This document shows positions 33,654-42,741 of a stretch of 64,000 bases of DNA, piece after piece. This DNA comes from Candidatus Binataceae bacterium (GTDB taxonomy: Bacteria; Desulfobacterota; Binatia; Binatales; Binataceae): positions 298,059 through 362,058 of the forward strand of contig DASRHP010000012.1 in the NCBI GenBank assembly GCA_035650475.1, in the 5' to 3' direction. The translations under genes and the position numbers were made by a program. Positions within the stretch are counted from its first letter, which is position 1. Each line of letters starts with the position of its first letter. The notes beneath the pieces were generated by a model. That model made no database searches, had not been told where the DNA came from, and saw nothing but the letters and a program-made list of their open reading frames with translations.

Positions 33654-34828
33654 GAGGCTACCTGCTGCGCCGGCTGCGCGGGGGCATTCTTGATTCTGAC
33701 CCTGGCGCCGGGGAACAGCCGCAACTGACCGTCCGTCACCACCGTCTCGCCGGCCTTAAGCCCGCTCTTGACGACGGTTTCGCCGTCGAGCGAATCGCCC
33801 ACCACTACCGGCCGCGGGCTTGCCGACAGATCGCGGCCGACTACGAAGACGAACGACCCGTCCTGTCCGGTCTGGACCGCCTGCGAGGGCACCACGATTG
33901 TGTCCGGCTCTTCGCTCAGAGTCAAAGTGACATCGGCGAATTGGCCTGGCCACAGGCGCTGGTCCTCGTTGGCGAATATCCCCTTGGCGGCGAAGGTGCC
34001 GGTACTGATGTTCACCGCGTTGTCGATGAAGCTCAGCGTGCCAAGCTCGGGCCGGCCCGCCGAATCGCCCTTGGGGCGCGCGGCAACCGCGAGCTGGCGC
34101 CCGTTCATGAACCGGCGCACCCGGGCGAGCTCGCGTTCGGGCATGCTGAAGTCCACGTAGATTGGTTTGATCTGGTTGATGATCACGATCACGCTGCCGG
34201 CGTCGTTGGCCTTGACCAGGTTGCCCGGGTGAAGCAGCAGGGCGCCGGTGCGGCCGTCGATCGGTGAGCGGATCTCGGTATAGCCGAGGTTGATCTTCGC
34301 GGTCTGTACGGCGGCCTCGTCGGCGAGCACGGTCGCGCGCAGCGCGGCCGCGTTGGCGTGCGCCTGATCGTACTGCTGCTGCGAACCTACGCCTTGCTGG
34401 AGCAGGTAGGTGTAGCGCTTCTCGTCGGTGTCGGCTTGGAAGAGCTGCGCGCGGTCGCGCGCGAGGTCGGCCTCGGCCTGATGGAGCGCGGCCTCGAATG
34501 GGCGCGGGTCGATCTGGACCAGCAGGTCGCCCTTCTTTACGGTCTGGCCCTCGCGAAAGTAAACCGTGGCGATTCGGCCGTCGATCTGCGACTTGAGCGA
34601 GACGGTCGAGTAGGCCTGAACCGTGCCGATCGCCTGGAGCTGGATGGGGACGGTCTTGCTGACGACCTGGGCGACGGTGACCGGCACCGGCCCGTGCATA
34701 AACCCCATCTCCGGCGCCGGCTTGGACTTCGAGCAGCCGGCGCCGAGCAGCGCTGCCAGCGCGAGGACGGCCGCGAGCGCGGCGCTTGAGCGCGCGCACG
34801 GGCGCACCTTGTTGAGGAAGGTTTCCAA
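33650..34828 (-). CDS. RND efflux periplasmic adaptor (membrane fusion protein), lipoprotein
   Basis: About 392 residues from a TTG at 34828 with GGAG 6-9 bases upstream. The frame stays open to 34936, so an earlier start is possible. A signal peptide with Ala/Leu core ends in the lipobox LGAGC. The adaptor domains follow in order: first barrel-sandwich half with SQIDGRIATVYFREGQTVKKGDLL, an alpha-helical hairpin (about residues 110-170), the second sandwich half with YTEIRSPIDGRTG, a beta-barrel with IYVDFSMPERELA, and the membrane-proximal domain ending in GLKAGETVV. It links the inner-membrane pump to an outer-membrane channel. Confidence 0.9.
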   Translation of the reverse strand: METFLNKVRPCARSSAALAAVLALAALLGAGCSKSKPAPEMGFMHGPVPVTVAQVVSKTVPIQLQAIGTVQAYSTVSLKSQIDGRIATVYFREGQTVKKGDLLVQIDPRPFEAALHQAEADLARDRAQLFQADTDEKRYTYLLQQGVGSQQQYDQAHANAAALRATVLADEAAVQTAKINLGYTEIRSPIDGRTGALLLHPGNLVKANDAGSVIVIINQIKPIYVDFSMPERELARVRRFMNGRQLAVAARPKGDSAGRPELGTLSFIDNAVNISTGTFAAKGIFANEDQRLWPGQFADVTLTLSEEPDTIVVPSQAVQTGQDGSFVFVVGRDLSASPRPVVVGDSLDGETVVKSGLKAGETVVTDGQLRLFPGARVRIKNAPAQPAQQVAS

Positions 34829-34985
34829 AGCCAACTCCGGTCCAGACCTCGCAATTCCCACCCGCGCCTTGGCGGCTCCGAGACTCGGCGCGGCGACCGG
34901 CCGGCGTCGCTGGCCGCGCCGCCCCAATCTCATCAAGGATAGCAGAAGCCGGGCACCGGCGCTCGGCGGAGAGCCCGCGCTTCGG

Positions 34986-36746
34986 CTAGCGCGGGATCAC
35001 CGGCAGCACCAAACGTGACGGATAGCGGCTGTCGTGGAAGACGCTCTGACGGGCGGTTCGCAGTTCGCTATCGGCGAAGAGGTCATGCCCGGTGTTGGGG
35101 TTGCGATCGTAGCGCGGGAAGTTGCTCGAGGAGACCTCCAGGCGCAGGCGATGGCCCGCGCGAAAGAGGTGGCTCGTTGCCCACAGGTCGATGCGGTACT
35201 CGTAAACGCGATCGGGTGTGATGGGCGCCGGCGCGCTGAGCGAATCGCGAAACCGCGCGCGCACGGCGCCTTCGACGATATTTTGCGCGTAGCCGTCGGG
35301 CCGAACGTCGCACAGCTTGGCCGTGAAGTCGGTATCCGGCGCGGATGACGCCGCGTACAGCACCATCATTACCGGCCCGGTCAGCTCGAGATCGCGCTCG
35401 AGCACGTCGGCGGTGTAAACGAGCACGTCGCCGCGCCGCTCGACTTCAGTCTGATCGAAAACGCCGGCTTTCAGCCCCAGCGTGGTCCCGCCGCGCGTAG
35501 GCACCGGGTCGTTGGGATCATAGACGTAACGGTCGACCGGCTCCTCGGCCGGACGCTCGAAGGCCAGCCGGCCGTCGCCGGCGAGAGTATTGGCGCGTCC
35601 GCCGCTGTGCAGGAACATCTCGGTGTAGCGCGTGCGCGCAAGCGGCCATTCGTTCTCGTCGCGCCAGCGGTTCTCGCCCATCACGAACAGCCGCACCGGC
35701 GGCTCGTCGAGCACACCGTTGTCCATCCCCTTGAGAAAATGATCGAACCATCGGAGCTGAAAGGCGTGCAGTTCGATTACCGCCTCGGCGCCGAAATCGA
35801 TGTCGCCGGTGCCGCGCGAGGTCGGGATAGAGTAGGGCAGCAGATGCGCCCACGGACCCATCAGCAGCTTCTGCGCGCGGCGCGCGCGCTCGCTGCGCGC
35901 GCGATCGCGCATCCCGAGGTACATCGCCAGCGTGTCGTACTGAAAGACGTCGTACCACGAGCCGACGTGCAGCATCGGGGTGTCGAATTCGCCAAAGCGT
36001 GTGCGCAGATCGGTCTGCGCCCAGTACGGGCCGTCGGTCCAGTTGCGCAGATAGTCGGCCAGATACGGCGCGCCCTCTTTGAGCCGCTCACCCCAGTCGC
36101 GCAGCGGCAGATGGTGGTAGGCTTCGCGCTTGAGCGGCGCCATCGGGATGTCCGGGCGCGAGACGTAGCTGTCCAGGCGCGCGCGATGCGCCTCGTAAAT
36201 TCCCTTGCGCGCCAACGTGTCGCGCGCCATGAACATGAAGTACGCCAGCATCCACCCCAGTTCGAGTAGCCCGCGCCGATAGGCGAAGTTCTCGAAGTAG
36301 GTGACCGGCCCCGAAACCGGCGCGGCGGCGAGCAGATTGGGCGGTCGCAGGCTCGCCGCATAGTACTGCACCAGTCCCAGGTACGACTGCCCGACCATCC
36401 CGACCTTGCCGTCGGCCCACGGCAGCGCGGCCGCCCACTGCACGGTGTCGTAGCCGTCGCATGCCTCGTGGACGAAGGGATAGAAGTCGCCCTCGGAACT
36501 GTGGCGGCCGCGGGTGTCCTGCACCACGACGACGTAGCCACGTGGCGGAAAGTAGTCCTTCTCCGTCAGCGCCATTCCGGCGCCCTTGTCGTAGGGCGTG
36601 CGCACGACCAACACGGGGAAGCGGCCGGGCGCGTCGGGGCGATAGATGTCGGCGCGCAGCTGCACGCCGTCGCGCGTGCGCATCGCCAGATCTTTTTCGA
36701 CGGTCACCTTGTAGGTCGGTTCACTTTGCTGCCGCGCATTCGCCAT
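34986..36746 (-). CDS. CocE/NonD family hydrolase (X-Pro dipeptidyl-peptidase S15 type)
   Basis: 586 residues, the family size. The alpha/beta-hydrolase domain has the oxyanion region RTPYDKGAG near residues 49-57, DTRGRHSSEG at 77-86, and the nucleophile elbow GQSYLG with Ser121. The catalytic Asp lies in HVGSWYDVF and the His in GPWAH. The C-terminal jelly-roll domain (FDQTEVERRGDVLVYTADVLERDLELTG onward) is typical of CocE. Relatives hydrolyse esters such as cocaine or acyl peptides. No signal peptide is visible. It is upstream of the RND adaptor on the same strand (157 bp) but may be separately expressed. Confidence 0.88.
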   Translation of the reverse strand: MANARQQSEPTYKVTVEKDLAMRTRDGVQLRADIYRPDAPGRFPVLVVRTPYDKGAGMALTEKDYFPPRGYVVVVQDTRGRHSSEGDFYPFVHEACDGYDTVQWAAALPWADGKVGMVGQSYLGLVQYYAASLRPPNLLAAAPVSGPVTYFENFAYRRGLLELGWMLAYFMFMARDTLARKGIYEAHRARLDSYVSRPDIPMAPLKREAYHHLPLRDWGERLKEGAPYLADYLRNWTDGPYWAQTDLRTRFGEFDTPMLHVGSWYDVFQYDTLAMYLGMRDRARSERARRAQKLLMGPWAHLLPYSIPTSRGTGDIDFGAEAVIELHAFQLRWFDHFLKGMDNGVLDEPPVRLFVMGENRWRDENEWPLARTRYTEMFLHSGGRANTLAGDGRLAFERPAEEPVDRYVYDPNDPVPTRGGTTLGLKAGVFDQTEVERRGDVLVYTADVLERDLELTGPVMMVLYAASSAPDTDFTAKLCDVRPDGYAQNIVEGAVRARFRDSLSAPAPITPDRVYEYRIDLWATSHLFRAGHRLRLEVSSSNFPRYDRNPNTGHDLFADSELRTARQSVFHDSRYPSRLVLPVIPR

Positions 36747-37225
36747 CGTCGATGCTCCCCGCCGCGCGTACCGCGCGGGCGCTCATAAATCGTTCGTCGA
36801 TCGAGTGTGTAGAACACTGCGAGGCGCAAAAGCCAGCGCCGCGATTGTCGCTCTACCGCGGCCGTGGGACCACTGGGGCCGTTGGGCGAGCAGGCAGAGA
36901 TCGCGCCCGCCCGTGATCGCTGCGATCGCGCGATGGGCCTGGTCTGCGGATGCTCATTAAATGCCGTCGTGGCTACCGTTGATTTTCGGTCGCCCGCTTC
37001 GCATTGGTGGGCTTCGCTTCCCTCGCTTAGATTTTGCCTTCCGCCCCGGCCTTGGTATCTGCCTTGCACGCCTTCATATCGGAGCGGCGGGCGAGCGCCG
37101 GCACGCGACGGCGAGCGTCGCGAGCGCCGAGGGCCGCGGGTGGCAAGGCCGCCGGCGCGCGCAGGACGGGCGGGTGAGCGGTCGGGATGGCGGACGGGGC
37201 CGGGCGGTGCGGTTTGGGATTCGCG
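36747..37225. other. Divergent intergenic region between the CocE-like hydrolase and the NtrC-like regulator
   Basis: About 480 bp without a credible gene. Short open frames occur on the plus strand but lack ribosome binding sites and coding character. No strong hairpin or promoter pair stands out. Confidence 0.45.
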
Positions 37226-38413
37226 ATGGCGAGTATCGCGGTGGCCGATAACGCGCGAGTCTTCCTGGAAGAGGGAGTTTCCCAACGAGTGGCTCCGCTG
37301 CTTTCGGCGCTCGGCGTCGAGCTGACGAGCGCGGCCGAAGGCCAGGGCGCCACCTTGCGCGCAGAGTTTATCCGCGGCGCCAACGCTGCCCACCGCCTAC
37401 GCCTGTATCGTGCGGACGTGGGCGATGCGCTTGAGTTCGACGTCCCCAACGCCTGCGCCGCCGCCAGCGCGATCCTTTCCCACGCGCTCAACCTGCCCTC
37501 GCCGTTGCTCACCGCCGACGAGGGTATGTTCGCCGTCCTGCGCGCCGCCGTCCGTACTGCGCGCACCGATTCGCCGATCGTGCTCACCGGCGAAACCGGT
37601 ACTGGCAAGGAGCTGCTGGTGCGTTTGATCCACGCGGCGAGCGGGCGCGCGGGCGGGATGTTCTCGGTCAATTGCGCGGCGCTCAACGACAGCCTGGGCG
37701 AGCACGCGGCCAGCCTGGCGGAGGATGTCGCGGGCGACGGCATGATCGGCGTTGACGCGCTGTTTGCGGCCCCCGACACCACACTCTTCCTCGACCAGGT
37801 CGCGGAGCTTACGCACGTCTCGCAGACCTGGGTGCTGCACGCGATCATGCGCGCGGCGGACCAGGCGGCGGGGCCGACGGTGCGTGGGGGCGCGCGTCTT
37901 ATCTCGGCAACCAACCGCGCGCTCGAGCCGCTGGTCGCCGCCGGCGAATTCCGCCGCGAGCTCTACGATCGATTGGGCGTACTGACGATCGCGCTGCCGC
38001 CACTGCGTGAACGTCCGCCCGATATTTTGCTGCTCGGGGCGTATTTCCTGCGCACGGCCGCCGCCGACTTGAGCTTCACTGCGGGCGCACTCAAGGCGCT
38101 GACCGCCTATCCGTTTCCGGGCAACGTGCGCGAGCTGCACAATCTGGTGACCCGCCTGGCGATCCTGCCGCGCGAGGCCGCCAGCCGCGTGATCCATGCT
38201 TCCGAGGTGCGCGCGCAGCTCGTCGCGGCCAACACGCCGGCCTCGATCTGGAAGGCCAGTCCGTTTCGGACCCGCTGCGAGATGGCGCGCCAGGCGCTGG
38301 CCGCGTGCAAGGGCGACCGCGCGGCCGCCGCCCGCAAGCTCGGAATCAGCATGCGCGCTCTACAACGACACGCCGTCGCAAATCGCGGCGCCTCGCAGCC
38401 GCGCGGCCGCTAG
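37226..38413 (+). CDS. Degenerate NtrC-like AAA+ regulator with Fis-type DNA-binding domain
   Basis: 395 residues from the ATG at 37226 (an in-frame ATG at 37187 would add 13). Residues 1-95 are an unassigned N-terminal domain. The AAA+ module has Walker A GETGTGKE near 122-129, NCAAL, sensor I ISATN, the arginine-finger region FRRELYDRL, and PGNVREL. It departs from sigma-54 activators in two key places: the GAFTGA loop that contacts sigma-54 is absent (the aligned stretch reads AGDGMIGVD), and Walker B reads TTLFLDQV, with Gln in place of the usual Glu. The C-terminus has a Fis-like helix-turn-helix (ACKGDRAAAARKLGISMRALQRH). It probably regulates transcription without activating sigma-54. 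Confidence 0.8.
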   Translation: MASIAVADNARVFLEEGVSQRVAPLLSALGVELTSAAEGQGATLRAEFIRGANAAHRLRLYRADVGDALEFDVPNACAAASAILSHALNLPSPLLTADEGMFAVLRAAVRTARTDSPIVLTGETGTGKELLVRLIHAASGRAGGMFSVNCAALNDSLGEHAASLAEDVAGDGMIGVDALFAAPDTTLFLDQVAELTHVSQTWVLHAIMRAADQAAGPTVRGGARLISATNRALEPLVAAGEFRRELYDRLGVLTIALPPLRERPPDILLLGAYFLRTAAADLSFTAGALKALTAYPFPGNVRELHNLVTRLAILPREAASRVIHASEVRAQLVAANTPASIWKASPFRTRCEMARQALAACKGDRAAAARKLGISMRALQRHAVANRGASQPRGR

Positions 38414-38487
38414 GCGGTTGCGTCGGCGCCCAATTACCCGCCACCGGCCCGATCACTTCTGTTGGCCTCCGATGCGGGAAAGCTCAA

Positions 38488-38516
38488 TTGACTTAACTCC
38501 GCACGCGGCATACGGA
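38488..38516 (+). promoter_or_regulatory. Weak promoter candidate upstream of the DUF1329 gene
   Basis: TTGACT (38488-38493) and TACGGA (38511-38516) are 17 bp apart, about 185 bp before the DUF1329 start. The -35 box is good, the -10 poor. Confidence 0.22.
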
Positions 38517-38520
38517 TTAG

Positions 38521-38558
38521 CCCAGCTTGGGAGACAAATTAGGTCGGCTAAAGCTGGG
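38521..38558. repeat. 8-bp inverted repeat in the leader of the DUF1329 gene
   Basis: CCCAGCTT (38521-38528) and AAGCTGGG (38551-38558) are separated by 22 bp, just downstream of the weak promoter candidate. It could be an operator or an mRNA hairpin. Confidence 0.3.
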
Positions 38559-38699
38559 AAATCGCCGGAGAAGGACTTCCGGCTTGTCATGGCCTAGCCG
38601 GCGTGCGTCCGAAGCAACGCAGTGCGCCCGCGAGCCTCATGGCGACCGATTAACCGCGGACGAGTTGGGGGAACTGGACGGAAAGGAGGACCGAGGTTT

Positions 38700-40037
38700 A
38701 TGCGTATGTCACGCAGCCTGGGAACCTTGCTCATCGCTCTCTGCGTGGGAGCGGTGGCGCCGTCGGCAACCGCGCTGGCGCAAGGCGGGGAGGCGCAGAC
38801 GATCCCGCCGGGCACGGTGATCACGAAGCAGAACTGGCGCCAGTACCAGCAATTCTTCTCGGACGGCGAGAAATATTTCTGGGAGGGACAGGGATTCTGG
38901 AAAATGCCGGACGACGTCGAAATTCATGTCGGCCAGCCGCATCATTTCACCCTGCCGCCGCCGTTCGTCGAAGCCAACGAGAAGTACGGCGGGCAAACGC
39001 GGCTGGTCAAGATGCCCGACGGCCGCTTCAAGCTGGAGAACTACGTGGCGGGATTCCCGTTTCCCAACCCCAGCGGGCCCGACATCGGAACTGAAATCGC
39101 GGCCAACGTGACGTATCGGCTGCAAGGCGAGATGTTCGCCGTCTTTGCCGACCTCTACCCGGACGGCCAGTTGCCCGGCGGCTTCTTCGTCAAGGATCGC
39201 TTCGGCCACTGGGCGGCAACGAAGGTTGATGCGCTTTATCGTCAGCTCGCCTACAACTGGGAGCCGGGCAAGCCGCGCATCAACCCGCAGGCCGCCGGCG
39301 CATGGTACACCGAATGGCTGATGGTCGAGGTCCCTGAGCAGTCGAAGTACACCGCCGACCTGACGATCTTCTTCCAGGACAATCTGCGCGAGGAGGAAAA
39401 CTACGTATTCATCCCGGCGCTGCGCCGCTCGCTGCGGCTGTCAGTGTCGGCGCGCTGCGCGCCACTGTTCGGCAGCGATATGACGCACGACGATCAGCGA
39501 ATCGGATGGAACGGCGGAGTCGGCATGTTTCAGGCCAAGCTGCTCGGTTCGCAGCCGCTGTTGACCTTGCAAGACATGACCAAGGCGGCGGGCAGGTTCC
39601 CCGACGAGTACGACGGGATGCTGGGATGGCCCAAGCCGTCGTGGGGCGATTGGGAGGTGCGCCAGGTATGGAAGATCGACGTCGGGCGCATCCCGTCGCT
39701 CTCCCCAGGCTACTGCTACGGTCGGCGCGTGATGTATATCGACAGGCAGTACTACCAGACCCAGGCCGAAGACCTCTACGACGCCAATCACAAGCTGTGG
39801 AAGGTCGTGGTGATCGCGCTGACCGCCAAACCGATCGACCACGGCGAGGGCGGGCCACAGATGGGCGCGTCGGCGATTTGGGAGACGTACTGGGACGTGC
39901 AGAACGAGCACGTCAGCTACGTCACCAGCATGGGCGCCAACGGCGACTCGTTCAAAGTCGATTACGAGATTCCCAAGCAGTACGACAACATCCCCAAGTA
40001 CTCGACTCCGGGCGGTCTGATGCAGCTGATGCGCTAG
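38700..40037 (+). CDS. DUF1329 family envelope protein
   Basis: 445 residues from the ATG at 38700, with AGGAGG 11 bases upstream. A signal peptide (hydrophobic core residues 7-24, cleavage near ALAQ) directs export. The mature part matches DUF1329: GTVITKQNWRQYQQFFSDG near the N-terminus, a central beta-rich region with PALRRSLRLS, the segment GGVGMFQAKLLG, and a C-terminal region with RRVMYIDRQYYQ and LWKVVVIAL. DUF1329 proteins have an outer-membrane-lipoprotein-sorting (LolB/LolA-like) fold and are genetically tied to DUF1302 barrels and RND pumps, here encoded 24 kb away at 7.8-14.5 kb. It may shuttle a hydrophobic ligand across the periplasm. Confidence 0.85.
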   Translation: MRMSRSLGTLLIALCVGAVAPSATALAQGGEAQTIPPGTVITKQNWRQYQQFFSDGEKYFWEGQGFWKMPDDVEIHVGQPHHFTLPPPFVEANEKYGGQTRLVKMPDGRFKLENYVAGFPFPNPSGPDIGTEIAANVTYRLQGEMFAVFADLYPDGQLPGGFFVKDRFGHWAATKVDALYRQLAYNWEPGKPRINPQAAGAWYTEWLMVEVPEQSKYTADLTIFFQDNLREEENYVFIPALRRSLRLSVSARCAPLFGSDMTHDDQRIGWNGGVGMFQAKLLGSQPLLTLQDMTKAAGRFPDEYDGMLGWPKPSWGDWEVRQVWKIDVGRIPSLSPGYCYGRRVMYIDRQYYQTQAEDLYDANHKLWKVVVIALTAKPIDHGEGGPQMGASAIWETYWDVQNEHVSYVTSMGANGDSFKVDYEIPKQYDNIPKYSTPGGLMQLMR

Positions 40038-40061
40038 ACGCAGGCTTTTCAAGCTGACAAT

Positions 40062-40101
40062 GCAAGCGGGGCGCGGCCATCCGCCGCGCCCCGCTTGCTT
40101 T
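40062..40101. terminator. Bidirectional-type terminator hairpin
   Basis: A 16-bp perfect stem (40062-40077 with 40083-40098) with loop CATCC is followed by TTT on the plus strand. It lies between the convergent DUF1329 and acyl-CoA dehydrogenase genes. Confidence 0.75.
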
Positions 40102-40148
40102 CCGCCCTCAGGATCCCGGTCTGCTGCGCGCTTGCGCCGCAGGCGCTC

Positions 40149-41330
40149 CTAACCCTTGGGTAGGCCGAGCACGCGCTCGCCGATGATGTTGTGCTGGATC
40201 TGGTTGGTGCCGGCGTAGATCGTTGGCCCGCGCGCCGCCAGCATCCGCTGCGACCAGACACCCTGGTCGAGCGCGAAGTCGGCGTGATGCTCGAGCTGGC
40301 TGTACGGCCCCAGCAGTTCCATCGCGAACATCGCGATCCGCAGCCCGAGCTCGGTCGCGCACAGCTTCATCATCGAACCCTCGGGCCCCGGCGGCAGCCC
40401 CTTGAGCTGGCGCGTGAGCTGGCGGAAGCCGGTGTACTTGATCGCCTCGGTCTCCATCGCGAACTGCGCGATTTTCTGGCGCACGCTGCTTTCCTCCCAT
40501 GCGCTGCGCCCGTTGCGCCGGACGCGCCGCGCAAGCTCGGTCAGCTCGCGCACTTGCTTGCGCAGCCCGCGGTCATGGCCGCCCGAGCGTTCAAACATCA
40601 GCGTCGTAATCGCAACCTGCCATCCCTGGTTCTTCTGCCCGACGATGTTGGCGCGCGGCACCCGCACGTCCTCGAAGAAGACCTGATTGAAACCGCGCGC
40701 GCCCGTCATCTGGACCAGCGGGCGTACTGTGATCCCGGGCGTCTTCATGTCCACCAGCAGGTAGCTGATGCCCCTGTGCTTGGGCGCCTCGGGGTCGGTG
40801 CGGGTAAGTAAGAAGATCCAGTCGGCGTGATGCGCCGAGGAGGTCCAGATCTTCGAGCCGTTGACGACGAAGTAGTCGCCGTCCTCGACCGCGCGGGTCT
40901 GAAGCGAGGCGAGGTCCGAGCCCGAGTTGGGCTCCGAGTAGCCCTGGCACCAGATCTCCTCGGCGGTGAGGATCTTCGGCAAAAAGCGCCTCTTCTGTTC
41001 CTCGCTGCCCCAGTGGATGAGCGTGGGGCCGAGCAGCGGGATGCCGAAGCCAGTGTAGGGCGCCGCCGATCCGATGCGTTCGAGCTCCTGCTCGTAGATG
41101 ATCGTCTGGAGCAGGCTTGCGCCGCGTCCGCCGTACTCCCTGGGCCAGCTGATTCCGATCCAGCCGCCCTCGTTGAGCCTGCGGTGCCAGCGCACGTTGG
41201 CCTCCCATTGGCCTTCGGCCTCGTCGGCCAGCGGCTCGCGCAGCGGGATGGCGTACTGCTTGTTGTTCTCCAGCCAGGCGCGGAATTCCGCGCGGAACGC
41301 CTCGTCCTCGGGACTGTAGTTGAAATCCAT
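40149..41330 (-). CDS. Acyl-CoA dehydrogenase (paralogue 3)
   Basis: 393 residues from the ATG at 41330 (MDFNYSPEDEAF). Motifs in order: WPREYGGRGASLLQ, WCQGYSEPNSGSDLASLQT, VVNGSKIWTSSAHHAD, FEDVRVPRANIVG and the terminal GERVLGLPKG. The canonical YEGT Glu is Ala (IYAGTNQIQ); LMFER carries the alternative candidate base. It differs from paralogues 1 and 2 in having SKIWTSSA rather than QKVWTSDA. It follows paralogue 4 by 50 bp on the same strand and ends facing the DUF1329 gene. The substrate is probably a branched or ring-containing acyl-CoA; this is inference. Confidence 0.9.
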   Translation of the reverse strand: MDFNYSPEDEAFRAEFRAWLENNKQYAIPLREPLADEAEGQWEANVRWHRRLNEGGWIGISWPREYGGRGASLLQTIIYEQELERIGSAAPYTGFGIPLLGPTLIHWGSEEQKRRFLPKILTAEEIWCQGYSEPNSGSDLASLQTRAVEDGDYFVVNGSKIWTSSAHHADWIFLLTRTDPEAPKHRGISYLLVDMKTPGITVRPLVQMTGARGFNQVFFEDVRVPRANIVGQKNQGWQVAITTLMFERSGGHDRGLRKQVRELTELARRVRRNGRSAWEESSVRQKIAQFAMETEAIKYTGFRQLTRQLKGLPPGPEGSMMKLCATELGLRIAMFAMELLGPYSQLEHHADFALDQGVWSQRMLAARGPTIYAGTNQIQHNIIGERVLGLPKG

Positions 41331-41380
41331 CAGCGCTTCGCCCTCTGGAACATGATTTTCGACCGTCGCGCGCGCGCCGT

Positions 41381-42559
41381 CTAGCCCTTGGGCAGGCCCA
41401 GGATGCGCTCGCCGATGATGTTGTGCTGGATCTGGTTGGTGCCGGCGGCGATCGTGCCCGAGCGCGCCGAGAGCAGCCGGAACGACCAGCATCCGTTATC
41501 GAGTGCGAACGGCGCGCCGTACTCGAACTGGCTGTAGGGGCCGAGCAGCTCGGCCGCGAAGAGCTGCAGGCGCATGTTGAGCTCGGTGCTGCACAGCTTG
41601 AGGATCGAGCCCTCGGGCCCCGGCGGCAGGCCCCGCAGCCGGCGCGTGAGCTGGCGGTACCAGGTGTATTTGATCGCCTGCGCCTCGCACTCCATCGCCG
41701 CGATCTTCTGCCGCACGCTGCTGTCCTCCCATGCGCTGCGCCCGTCGCGTTCAATCCGCCGCGCGAGGCTTGCCAGCTCGCGCAACTGAACCTCGGTGTT
41801 GCGGCTTAGGTTGCGCTCGAACATCAGCGTCGTGATCGCGACCTGCCATCCCTGGTTCTTCTCGCCGACGATATTCTTTCTGGGGACCCGTACGTCCTCG
41901 AAGAAGACCTCGTTGAAGCCGCGTGCGCCGGTCATCTGGACCAGCGGGCGCACGGTGATGCCGGGGCTGCGCATATCGACCAGCAGGTAGCTTATTCCGC
42001 GATGCTTGGGCGCGTCGGGGTCGGTGCGCACCAGCAAAAAGCACCAGTCCGAGTGTTGCGCGCCCGAGGTCCATACCTTCTGCCCGTTGACCACGAAGTC
42101 GTCGCCGTCCTCGACCGCGCGGGTCTGAAGCGAGGCGAGGTCGCTGCCGGCGTTGGGCTCGGAGTAGCCCTGGCACCAGATCTCCTCGACGCTGAGAATC
42201 TTTGGAATGAAACGGCGCTTCTGCTCCTCGGTGCCCCAGTGCATCAGGGTCGGCCCGATAAGGCTGAGTCCCGAGCCGATAAACGGCAGCGGCGCGCCGA
42301 CGCGCTGGAGCTCCTCGTGATAGATGATGGTTTGCAGGACGCTCGCGCCGCGTCCGCCATACTCCTTGGGCCAGTCGATGCCGAGCCATCCGCCCGCGGC
42401 GAGCTTCTTGCACCAGGCGATCTTCTGGGGCCAATCCTGGTCGTCTTCGGTCGCCAGCATCTCGAGCGCGAAGCGGGCGTCTTTGGGCGCGTTGCGCTCC
42501 AGCCAGGCGCGGAACTCGGAGCGGAAGGCCTCGTCCCCGGCACTGTAGTTGAAGTCCAT
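41381..42559 (-). CDS. Acyl-CoA dehydrogenase (paralogue 4)
   Basis: 392 residues from the ATG at 42559 (MDFNYSAGDEAF), with GGGGAGAG about 13 bases upstream. WCQGYSEPNAGSDLASLQT, VNGQKVWTSGAQHSD and FEDVRVPRKNIVG mark the family; the end is GERILGLPKG. As in the other three copies, the residue aligned to the MCAD catalytic Glu is Ala (IAAGTNQIQ), and LMFER is conserved. It is the promoter-proximal member of the second tandem pair and most like paralogue 3. It runs divergently from the UPF0175/glyoxalase gene, with 182 bp between. Confidence 0.9.
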   Translation of the reverse strand: MDFNYSAGDEAFRSEFRAWLERNAPKDARFALEMLATEDDQDWPQKIAWCKKLAAGGWLGIDWPKEYGGRGASVLQTIIYHEELQRVGAPLPFIGSGLSLIGPTLMHWGTEEQKRRFIPKILSVEEIWCQGYSEPNAGSDLASLQTRAVEDGDDFVVNGQKVWTSGAQHSDWCFLLVRTDPDAPKHRGISYLLVDMRSPGITVRPLVQMTGARGFNEVFFEDVRVPRKNIVGEKNQGWQVAITTLMFERNLSRNTEVQLRELASLARRIERDGRSAWEDSSVRQKIAAMECEAQAIKYTWYRQLTRRLRGLPPGPEGSILKLCSTELNMRLQLFAAELLGPYSQFEYGAPFALDNGCWSFRLLSARSGTIAAGTNQIQHNIIGERILGLPKG

Positions 42560-42741
42560 CGTTGACGCTGTCTCTCCCCGCGGCGGCGTCCGGCCGTCAA
42601 TGCGTGCCGGCAACCCTAAGGATGCATATCAGGCGCCGTTTGCAAAGCGCTGGCCAGCGGCCGGACTGTGCGCACCGTTGCTACGCTTCGGGGCGCGATT
42701 GACAACTCCGCGCCGTTCGCGGAAAACAGCCACGTACGGCC

